From an uncultured Pelagibacteraceae bacterium (GTDB taxonomy: Bacteria > Pseudomonadota > Alphaproteobacteria > Pelagibacterales > Pelagibacteraceae), in contig CACHAX010000007.1 of assembly GCA_902577875.1 (NCBI GenBank), forward strand, positions 1 to 53,428: 53,428 nt of DNA, given 5' to 3'. Below the pieces are notes generated by a model. That model was not told the origin of the DNA and did no database searches. It worked only from the letters and a program-made list of their open reading frames with translations. Every line of letters starts with the position of its first letter. The first letter of the stretch is position 1. The position numbers were made by a program, and so were the translations under genes. This document shows positions 23,718-30,599 of this stretch, in pieces.

Positions 23718-24107
23718 ATGAATAAAATTTTAGTAGAAGTATCAGTTGGAGAATTGCTGGATAAAATTTCAATTTTAGAAATTAAATCAGAAAAAATTAA
23801 AGATCCTGAGAAACTAAACTTTATAAATGATGAATATAAAATTTTAAAAAATCAATTAAATACAAATATTAAAAATTACAGTGAAATCGAAAGTTTATAT
23901 AACTCACTAAAAGAAATTAATTCAAAGCTTTGGATAATAGAAGATGATAAAAGATTATGTGAAAAAAATTCTGATTTTGGTGAAAAATTCATAAAATTAT
24001 CAAGAGATGTTCACTTCCTGAATGACGAAAGGGCAAAATTAAAATTAGAAATTAATAATAAAACTGGTTCTAAAATTAAAGAAATTAAAGAATACACCAA
24101 ATATTAG
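23718..24107 (+). CDS. DUF6165-type small protein
   Basis: A 129 aa soluble protein without signal peptide, predicted largely helical and likely coiled coil. It has the pattern VEVSVGELLDKISILEIKSEKI and a charged middle, then LNDERAKLKLEIN near the C-terminus. This resembles the family often called DUF6165, commonly found beside glycosyltransferases and LPS genes; here the GT9 gene is divergent next to it. The family name is from memory of the pattern; function is unknown. It ends 2 bases from the convergent Anbu gene. Confidence 0.7.
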   Translation: MNKILVEVSVGELLDKISILEIKSEKIKDPEKLNFINDEYKILKNQLNTNIKNYSEIESLYNSLKEINSKLWIIEDDKRLCEKNSDFGEKFIKLSRDVHFLNDERAKLKLEINNKTGSKIKEIKEYTKY

Positions 24108-24109
24108 TT

Positions 24110-24832
24110 TTATTCCCAGTCAAATCTCTGAAAAGAGTCAAATATCTTGAAAATACCTTGTGACCATTGATTACAAACTTTTGAAAATTCAGGGTCATTC
24201 ATATTTAGACATTTAAGTGATGCTATTTTGATTTCATCTTTTTTGATAACAGCAAAGTCTATTGGTGGACCGACTGTTAAATCACTTTTTAATGTTGAGT
24301 CCATTGATATCAGTGCACATCTTGATGCATCACCAATTGAAACTTTTGGTGTGATTACTCTATCTAAAATAGGTTTTCCATATTTCACTTCACCTATAAC
24401 TAAATATGGTTTGCTATCTGCTGGACGAATGTAATTGCCCTGAGGATAAACTAAATATAATTCAGGAGGTTGATCTTTTATTTGACCACCAACAATAAAT
24501 GTTGAACCAAGTAAAACACTATCAGTATTTATTCCTTGTGGAGATGAATGTTCAATATTGAGAGACCCTATGTAGGATGCAATTTGCTCAAAATCACTAC
24601 AGGTATTTAAATTCATAATACCTGTTTCGCTTTTTAAATCTTTTTTTATTGAATTATAAACTGCTTGAGAAGTTCCAAGATTTCCTGATGTAACAATTAC
24701 TATTGTTCTATCTCCAACATCGTGCGTTAACATTTTAGAATATATATTTACATTGTCCAATCCAGCATTTGTTCTGGAGTCTGATGCAAAAACTAGTCCT
24801 GTCTCAGTTTTAATGCCAATACAATAAGTCAT
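24110..24832 (-). CDS. Proteasome-type protease (Anbu/BPH family)
   Basis: A 240 aa Ntn-hydrolase-fold protein of the bacterial proteasome-like Anbu family, forming ring or helical assemblies in the cytoplasm. The N-terminus MTYCIGIKTETGLVFASDSR matches Anbu, with the putative nucleophile Thr2 exposed by removal of Met rather than by a long propeptide. Later SIGDASRCALISMDSTLKSDLTVGPP is a further family block. It diverges from a circularly permuted ATP-grasp gene across 114 bases, the usual Anbu partner, though the other common partners (alpha-E domain and transglutaminase-like proteins) are not in the window. Substrates are unknown. Confidence 0.88.
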   Translation of the reverse strand: MTYCIGIKTETGLVFASDSRTNAGLDNVNIYSKMLTHDVGDRTIVIVTSGNLGTSQAVYNSIKKDLKSETGIMNLNTCSDFEQIASYIGSLNIEHSSPQGINTDSVLLGSTFIVGGQIKDQPPELYLVYPQGNYIRPADSKPYLVIGEVKYGKPILDRVITPKVSIGDASRCALISMDSTLKSDLTVGPPIDFAVIKKDEIKIASLKCLNMNDPEFSKVCNQWSQGIFKIFDSFQRFDWE

Positions 24833-24946
24833 AATAAGTTAAATGTTTAAATTATATGTGATTACAATAAAACCCATTTATTTCATATCAGATATCGAAT
24901 TTAATCATTTGCTTATTTAACTCTTATGTAAAAAAATTAAGTTAAT
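24833..24946. promoter_or_regulatory. Divergent promoter region, Anbu and ATP-grasp
   Basis: A 114-base A+T-rich gap between two divergently oriented starts. It must hold both promoters, but I could not fix convincing -35/-10 pairs. A 25-codon frame in it has no ribosome-binding site and is taken as chance. Confidence 0.5.
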
Positions 24947-26395
24947 ATGTCTGATTTCTGGAAAAATTATGATTCAAAATCAACTTTTGATGGATATATC
25001 AGTAAAGAGAAGAAGTTGAGAAGTCATGCTAAAATCATTGCAGGTATACTTGAAAAATATGGAAAAAAAAAATTACAAGAAATAGAAAAAAATTGTCAAA
25101 GCACAATAAGCGCTAGAGGAATAAATTTTAGAGTTTATGCTGCAAACAATAGAGCTGAAGAGAAAAAATGGCCTTTAGACATCATTCCTAGAATTATACC
25201 AAAAAGTCAGTGGTTAAAGGTTGCAAAAGGACTTGCACAAAGAGTTAAGGCACTAAATTTATTTATCGATGACGTCTACAATGCAAAAAAAATATTTAAA
25301 GACAAAGTAATACCTAAAGAATTAATTTTTAATTCTCCTTTATATTTAAAAGAATGTGAAGGTTTCTCCCCAAAACACAAAGCATGGTCAAATATATCTG
25401 GTATTGATCTTATAAAAAATATTGATGGGGATTTTTTAGTTCTTGAAGATAACTTAAGAGTTCCGTCTGGAGTTTCATATATGCTGGAAAATAGAATGGT
25501 AATGAGAGATATTTTTCCAGAACTATTTACAAGGTATAAAGTTTCTTCAGTTCATCAATATGCAAATAAATTATATAATTGTATGACAGAGTGTATTCCA
25601 AAGAAAACTAATAACCCACACATGGTGTTATTAACACCTGGTATTTATAATTCAGCTTATTTTGAACACTCTTTTTTAGCGGAACAAATGGGAATAGCCT
25701 TGGTGGAGGGAAAAGATTTATTTGTTGAAAACGATCATGTTTACATGAAAACCGTCAAAGGTCCCTTGAAGGTAGATTGTATTTATAGACGAATAGATGA
25801 CAATTTTATGGATCCAAAAGTTTTTTTTAAAGGATCCTTATTAGGTGTGCCTGGTGTTTTCAAATGTTGGAGAAAAGGAAATGTTGGAATAATAAATGCT
25901 TTAGGAACTGGAGTTGCAGATGATAAAGCAGTTTATTCTTATGTTAATAAAATGATCATTTACTATTTAGGAGAACAACCAATTATTGATCAAGTTGAAA
26001 CTCTTCTATGTGGAGATAAAAAAAATAGAGAACACGTTATAGATAATATCTCTAAGTATGTGGTTAAACCTTCAAATGCATCAGGTGGTTACGGAATTAT
26101 GATTGGTCCAAAAGCCTCTAAAGCTGAAAAAGAAGAAATGATAAAAAATATCAAAAAAAATCCTAGAAATTACATTGCACAACCACTAGAAATTCTTTCT
26201 ACTGTTCCAACAATCACACCTGAAAACATTGAACCAAGACATTTAGATTTAAGACCTTTTATTTTAACAGGTAAATCAACTTATGTTACAACTGGTGGAT
26301 TAACTAGAGTTGCTCTAAAAAAAGGTAGTACAATAGTTAATAGTTCTCAAGGTGGTGGATCTAAAGACACATTGATTGTCGATAGTAGGAATTAA
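24947..26395 (+). CDS. Circularly permuted type 2 ATP-grasp protein
   Basis: A 482 aa ATP-dependent ligase-like protein of the circularly permuted ATP-grasp family (old DUF404/DUF407). Conserved blocks include ISARGINFRVYA, then DGDFLVLEDNLRVPSGVSYML, the ATP-grasp core VDCIYRRIDDNFMDP, ALGTGVADDKAVYSYV, KPSNASGGYGIMIG and RHLDLRPFILTG near the C-terminus. These proteins usually accompany alpha-E, transglutaminase-like and Anbu genes in a predicted peptide- or isopeptide-forming system; here only Anbu is adjacent and divergent. Length is normal, with no sign of decay. It overlaps the convergent amidase gene by 4 bases. Confidence 0.92.
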   Translation: MSDFWKNYDSKSTFDGYISKEKKLRSHAKIIAGILEKYGKKKLQEIEKNCQSTISARGINFRVYAANNRAEEKKWPLDIIPRIIPKSQWLKVAKGLAQRVKALNLFIDDVYNAKKIFKDKVIPKELIFNSPLYLKECEGFSPKHKAWSNISGIDLIKNIDGDFLVLEDNLRVPSGVSYMLENRMVMRDIFPELFTRYKVSSVHQYANKLYNCMTECIPKKTNNPHMVLLTPGIYNSAYFEHSFLAEQMGIALVEGKDLFVENDHVYMKTVKGPLKVDCIYRRIDDNFMDPKVFFKGSLLGVPGVFKCWRKGNVGIINALGTGVADDKAVYSYVNKMIIYYLGEQPIIDQVETLLCGDKKNREHVIDNISKYVVKPSNASGGYGIMIGPKASKAEKEEMIKNIKKNPRNYIAQPLEILSTVPTITPENIEPRHLDLRPFILTGKSTYVTTGGLTRVALKKGSTIVNSSQGGGSKDTLIVDSRN

Positions 26396-27177
26396 ATTAA
26401 ACTTGGAATTATTTTTCTTAAATCCATAGAGAGCTTGGGGTTAATTTTTGAATAAATTATACCCTTTCCTAATTTTTTTAATGCCAAAACTTTCCCATCT
26501 GGAGAAATAATCGTTGTATGACCAAACGTTTCTCTTTTAGGGGTGTTTTTACCAGTTTGAGCTGGTGCAAAAATATAACAAAAATTTTCAATCGCTCTTG
26601 CTCTTAAAAGTGGTAACCAATGTTTTTGTCCCGTAAACTTTGTGAAAGCTGATGGAACCGCTATAAAACTTAAATTTTTTTTTGATAAATTCCTATAAAG
26701 TTCAGGAAACCTCAGATCAAAACAGATTGTAAAACCTATTTTGCCCCAAGGTAAATTGGCAGTGACCAATTTATTTCCTGCTTTAAAAGTTTTACTTTCT
26801 TTATGTTGTTCTTTATTTGGAATTTTAACATCAAACATATTAATTTTATCATAATATTTGACAATTTTTCCATTTGGTCCAACCAGTATAGATCTATTTC
26901 TGAGTTTATTTTTAACTTTAACGCAAATTGATCCGAGTAAAATCCATTTCTTATATTTTTTTGAAACTTCCCTAATTTTCTTCAAAATTGGATCTTTATT
27001 CATTTCATATGAATATTTAAAAAGTGTTTCTCTACTACTAGACATCAAAGAAGAGGTTTCAGGTGTAATAATTAAATCAGATTTATTTTTTATAGCTTGA
27101 TTTACATATTTAAGAATATCTTTAAAATTATCTTTATAATTTTCTCCACTAGATAATTGTATGCAGGCTATTTTCAT
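26392..27177 (-). CDS. Carbon-nitrogen hydrolase (nitrilase superfamily, Nit1-like)
   Basis: Amidase of 261 aa with the Glu-Lys-Cys triad: Glu in ITPETSSL (about 41), Lys in YYDKINMFDV (about 112) and Cys in GFTICFDLRFPELYR (about 152). The tract KHWLPLLRARAIENFCYI and FGHTTIISPDGKVLA is most like Nit1-type deaminated-glutathione amidases, so metabolite repair is a fair guess. Its start overlaps the last ABC permease gene by 4 bases, so it is co-translated with an amino-acid importer, which leaves open an amide substrate brought in by that importer. Confidence 0.9.
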   Translation of the reverse strand: MKIACIQLSSGENYKDNFKDILKYVNQAIKNKSDLIITPETSSLMSSSRETLFKYSYEMNKDPILKKIREVSKKYKKWILLGSICVKVKNKLRNRSILVGPNGKIVKYYDKINMFDVKIPNKEQHKESKTFKAGNKLVTANLPWGKIGFTICFDLRFPELYRNLSKKNLSFIAVPSAFTKFTGQKHWLPLLRARAIENFCYIFAPAQTGKNTPKRETFGHTTIISPDGKVLALKKLGKGIIYSKINPKLSMDLRKIIPSLI

Positions 27178-27851
27178 GTTTGAAATCCATATTTTTTTTC
27201 TAAAAATTTAATAACATTATGAATTATAAAAGTCATAAACAAGTAAATACCTCCTGCCACAATAAATACCTCTACTGGCTTAAACGTTGTTGAAATTATA
27301 TATTTAGCAACACCAGTTAAGTCCATAAGTGTGACTGTGCTTGCTAGAGATGTTCCTTTAAGCATCAAAATAATTTCATTTCCATAAGCTGGTAAAGATT
27401 GTTTTATTGCAATAGGAATTTGTATTTTTGTAAAAATAATTTTTGAAGGTATTCCTAGGCTTCTTCCAGCTTCTAAATATCCAGGTTTTATTGTTTGAAA
27501 AGCTGATCTTAATATTTCTGAAGTATAAGCCCCAGTATTTAATGAAAATGCAATTATCGCACACCAGTATGGTTCTTTTAATACTACCCATAAAATTGTT
27601 GTTCTTAGGTATTCAATTTGACCTAATCCAAAATATATTATGAAGATTTGTACCAATAGAGGTGTTCCTCTAAAAATATATGAGTATCCATAAGCAAATT
27701 TATTAATCAACTTATTATTATTCATTCTCAAGATTGCAAAACCTAATCCAATAAAAAGACCAAGAATTAGAGATACAGATAATAGTTTAAGAGTAATCAA
27801 AGTTGCGTTTAACAACTTAGGAAAACTATTAATCATTAATTCAATATCCAT
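27174..27851 (-). CDS. Polar amino-acid ABC transporter permease (HisM-like)
   Basis: Inner-membrane subunit of a polar amino-acid importer, 225 aa, about five helices. The binding-protein-dependent transport loop reads EAGRSLGIPSKIIFTKIQIP, the EAA motif that docks the ATPase. YIFRGTPLLVQIFIIYFGLG is the typical N-terminal family block. The start shares a base with the stop of the paralogous permease (27851). No ATPase gene follows; an amidase takes that place. Confidence 0.93.
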   Translation of the reverse strand: MDIELMINSFPKLLNATLITLKLLSVSLILGLFIGLGFAILRMNNNKLINKFAYGYSYIFRGTPLLVQIFIIYFGLGQIEYLRTTILWVVLKEPYWCAIIAFSLNTGAYTSEILRSAFQTIKPGYLEAGRSLGIPSKIIFTKIQIPIAIKQSLPAYGNEIILMLKGTSLASTVTLMDLTGVAKYIISTTFKPVEVFIVAGGIYLFMTFIIHNVIKFLEKKYGFQT

Positions 27852-28543
27852 TAATAACCTTTGCTATATTTTGTTTCTAATTTGTTTAACAATTGCATAC
27901 TTAAAAATGTTAGTATTAAGTATAAAACTGCTGCAAACGAGTAAAAAAATAATGGATCTCTAGTTGAGCCAGCCGCAATATAGGATTGTCTCATTATTTC
28001 AACCAAACCCGTTACAGATATAAGAGAAGTATCTTTTAATGTAATTTGCCAAACATTACTTAAGTTTGGAATTGCTAGTCTTAGCATTTGAGGCAAAATT
28101 ATTTTAACGAAGTAAATATATTTATTAAAACCTAAAACTTTAGCAGCTTCGAACTGACCCTTATCAATTGATTGTAGGGCTCCTCTAAATACTTCAGTCG
28201 AGTACGCTCCCGATATTATCCCTATTGAAAATGAACCAGTTAAAAAAGCATTAATTTCGATGTAATCATTATAACCAAATATTGAAGCAACAAACATAAT
28301 TGCTCCACTTCCACCAAAGAAAAATAAATAAATTACTAGTAGCTCAGGTACACCTCTAATAACAGTGGTGTAAGCATTACCAATAGAATTAAGAAATTTG
28401 TTATTAGATAATTTTAATGGAGTAAATAAAGCTGCAAATATAAAGCCTATTATCATTGCGGTTATTGAAACCGCAATTGTCATTAAGGTTGCAAAGAATA
28501 ACTCGTCTCCCCAACCTTTATCACCAAAATATAGAAGTTCCAT
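27851..28543 (-). CDS. Polar amino-acid ABC transporter permease (HisQ-like)
   Basis: Second membrane subunit of the same importer, 230 aa. It contains the EAA loop FEAAKVLGFNKYIYFVKIILP and the family block YTTVIRGVPELLVIYLFFFG, with about five hydrophobic spans. It is paired by a 1-base overlap with the HisM-like gene and separated from the binding-protein gene by a short gap that carries a perfect hairpin. Confidence 0.93.
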   Translation of the reverse strand: MELLYFGDKGWGDELFFATLMTIAVSITAMIIGFIFAALFTPLKLSNNKFLNSIGNAYTTVIRGVPELLVIYLFFFGGSGAIMFVASIFGYNDYIEINAFLTGSFSIGIISGAYSTEVFRGALQSIDKGQFEAAKVLGFNKYIYFVKIILPQMLRLAIPNLSNVWQITLKDTSLISVTGLVEIMRQSYIAAGSTRDPLFFYSFAAVLYLILTFLSMQLLNKLETKYSKGY

Positions 28544-28549
28544 AATATA

Positions 28550-28569
28550 GGTGGCTAATTATAGCCACC
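28550..28569 (-). terminator. Intra-operon hairpin after the binding-protein gene
   Basis: GGTGGCTA and TAGCCACC form a perfect 8-bp stem with a four-base loop between the binding-protein stop and the first permease ATG. No T-run follows, so it more likely acts as an RNA-stability or processing element favouring the binding-protein message than as a full terminator. Confidence 0.6.
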
Positions 28570-28582
28570 CATAAATAATTTA

Positions 28583-29410
28583 TTACATAGAAGCGTCAAA
28601 ACCAAAATGTTTTATAGCAAGCTTACTGATAATACCATCGTCTCTAGCTTTATCAATTGCTGCATTAAAATCATTTAAAAGTTTAGAGTCACCTTTTCTA
28701 ATACCTACGCCAACACCATTACCAAAATCTCCACCTGCAAATGTTGGTCCAGTTAATACAACTCCTTTACCAGATTTTTCTGCATAATCTGTAAAAGCAA
28801 CTGCTGCAGCTAGTGCTGCATCTATTCTACCAGCAGATAAATCCAAGTTAACTTCATCTTGAGTTTTGTAAGTTCTTATTTTTACATTACCCATTAAACC
28901 AGACTCTAGGAAGTTCTGGTGAATTGTTGCAGTTTGTACACCAATGGTTTTACCTTTAAATGCTTTAGTCAAAACATCTAGTGTTGCTTGTTCATCAGCA
29001 CTTACGTCAGATAAATTTATAGCTGACATTGTTTTAAGACCTTCGTTTTTTGATCCTTTCATAACAGCTAATGATGCAACTTCATCAGCATAACCTTGAG
29101 AAAAGTTTATTGTTTTCATTCTCTCACCAGTTATTGACATTCCAGCCATGATGGCATCAAATTTTCTTGAGACTAAAGCTGGTATCATTCCATCCCAGTC
29201 TTGCTCTACAATTGTGCAATCATGATTCATAATTTTGCATAATTCATTTGCTAATTCGACTTCAAAGCCAATCAAATTTCCAGCTGAATCTTTAGAATTC
29301 CAAGGCGGATATGCACCTTCAGTTCCTATTTTAATTTGATCTGCAATTGAAGAAATTGTTAGAAATGATGATATTAAAATACCAAGTCCTAATACTTTTA
29401 ATTTTTTCAT
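28583..29410 (-). CDS. Basic amino-acid ABC transporter substrate-binding protein
   Basis: Periplasmic receptor of 275 aa with signal peptide MKKLKVLGLGILISSFLTIS (cleavage near IA-DQ). It aligns by eye with HisJ/ArgT: IKIGTEGAYPPWNSKD, IGFEVELANELC, FDAIMAGMSITGERMKTINF and DLSAGRIDAALA, with Cys residues in ELCKIMNHDC placed like the HisJ disulfide. A lysine/arginine/ornithine-type ligand is therefore likely. That fits the SpeD-SpeE gene directly upstream, since arginine or ornithine feed polyamine synthesis. GGAGG lies 7 bases before the ATG, a strong ribosome-binding site for this genome. Confidence 0.92.
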   Translation of the reverse strand: MKKLKVLGLGILISSFLTISSIADQIKIGTEGAYPPWNSKDSAGNLIGFEVELANELCKIMNHDCTIVEQDWDGMIPALVSRKFDAIMAGMSITGERMKTINFSQGYADEVASLAVMKGSKNEGLKTMSAINLSDVSADEQATLDVLTKAFKGKTIGVQTATIHQNFLESGLMGNVKIRTYKTQDEVNLDLSAGRIDAALAAAVAFTDYAEKSGKGVVLTGPTFAGGDFGNGVGVGIRKGDSKLLNDFNAAIDKARDDGIISKLAIKHFGFDASM

Positions 29411-29469
29411 TTTTTTCCTCCAAAAATTTTGAAGATTATTTCATAAAATTATTGTTTTAAAAAGAAAAA

Positions 29470-30510
29470 TTAATGATTTATTGACGAGGAAAAATTCCAA
29501 GAACAATCAAAACTCGGTATATAAACTCTTGAAAGTTTTGTATTTCCAAAATTTTTGTTAAAAACATTTAACCAATTTTCAACTTGTTTTGGTTTTTTGT
29601 CTTGGCTTCCTACTTGAGCAGTAATTACACCTTTGGGTTTTAAAATTCTTTCTAAAGATGACATATTTTTTGCAGCCAAATCTATACAAAATTGATCATC
29701 ATTTAGATCTACAAATATTTGATCATAAGTGTTGTCTTTGACAGATTTAATACTTTCAAAAGCATCTCCCCAAACACATTTAACTGAATTTTTTTCTGTG
29801 GCCTTCTCACCAATTTTACTTAGGTGTTTATCACATACATCCACAACTTCAGGATCTAATTCATACCAATCTATAAAGCCAAAGTTTTGTGAAATGCATT
29901 CTCTTGCAACACCACCGTCACCTCCACCAATAATTGCAGCTTTCTCTTTATTCGAATTCAAATTAAGTCCAGAGTTTACAAAAGTTGAACTATATAAATG
30001 TTCATCACTTTCAGCTACTTGTATTTCATTATCGATAAATAAAGCTTTTCCAAATTGTTCTAAATCAAGTATTTCAATATATTGACCTACTTTAGATTTA
30101 AAATTTTCTAGCACTTTGTTTACGACATATGATTTTTTTAAACCTGGAGAGCTATAATTATCATGATAAAGATCAATAGTATCTCTATTAAATTCTTTAA
30201 TTATGATATTTGTATGTTCCATCTCGTCTTTTATTATATCTAGAGAAACTTTTGGTGATACTTTTCCACATGTAAAAAAATCAAAGCTTACAATTTCTTT
30301 TTCTGGGAAAGTATGAAAACTAATGTGGCTTTCAGCAAGCAAAGCAACCAATGTAAATCCTTGTGGCTCGAATTTATATTTAGAAATTTTTAAAACTGTT
30401 ACTTTTGCTGCTTTAGCAATTTTATAAACTAACTTTTCATAAAATTCGGGAGTATATTCCTTTTTAGTTCCAACTATATCCAGTGTTATATGTTCCCCAA
30501 CTTTTTCCAT
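29470..30510 (-). CDS. SpeD-SpeE fusion: S-adenosylmethionine decarboxylase-like and aminopropyltransferase-like domains
   Basis: A 346 aa two-domain polyamine enzyme. Residues 1-115 are a pyruvoyl decarboxylase of the bacterial SpeD type: self-cleavage site Glu60-Ser61 in LLAESHISFHTFPE, with His66 and Cys81 (FFTCG) in place. Residues 118-346 are a spermidine-synthase Rossmann fold with the nucleotide loop IIGGGDGGVARE (195-200), the acidic strand end WYELDPEVVDV and catalytic-region Asp residues in YDQIFVDLNDD. The usual YHE of spermidine synthases is YSS here (SDEHLYSS) and the usual DP after the second Asp is DD, so the amine acceptor may be atypical. Some SpeD homologues decarboxylate arginine or ornithine, so the first domain's substrate is not certain. 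Confidence 0.88.
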   Translation of the reverse strand: MEKVGEHITLDIVGTKKEYTPEFYEKLVYKIAKAAKVTVLKISKYKFEPQGFTLVALLAESHISFHTFPEKEIVSFDFFTCGKVSPKVSLDIIKDEMEHTNIIIKEFNRDTIDLYHDNYSSPGLKKSYVVNKVLENFKSKVGQYIEILDLEQFGKALFIDNEIQVAESDEHLYSSTFVNSGLNLNSNKEKAAIIGGGDGGVARECISQNFGFIDWYELDPEVVDVCDKHLSKIGEKATEKNSVKCVWGDAFESIKSVKDNTYDQIFVDLNDDQFCIDLAAKNMSSLERILKPKGVITAQVGSQDKKPKQVENWLNVFNKNFGNTKLSRVYIPSFDCSWNFSSSINH

Positions 30511-30574
30511 AAGAATCTAATATATATCTTTTTTAACTAACGAAATTTTTTACTTCTTTCAAACAAAAAACTAT

Positions 30575-30599
30575 TATAATAATTTATCGAGGATAAACA
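30575..30599 (+). promoter_or_regulatory. -10 element and ribosome-binding site of the aldolase/SDR gene
   Basis: A perfect TATAAT (30575-30580) and GAGGA (30589-30593), six bases before the TTG start, fix the start of the aldolase/SDR gene. No good -35 box is visible at the expected distance. Confidence 0.6.

Noticed and set aside
24842-24919. 25-codon frame in the Anbu/ATP-grasp gap
   Set aside because: No ribosome-binding site and too short to be distinguished from chance in A+T-rich DNA.
27376-27591. 71-codon minus-strand frame within the HisM-like permease
   Set aside because: Same strand, different frame, inside a fully conserved permease; no independent start signal.
29729-30085. 118-codon plus-strand frame inside the SpeD-SpeE gene
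   Set aside because: Lies opposite the conserved spermidine-synthase motifs; Ser/Pro-rich reverse translation typical of a shadow frame.
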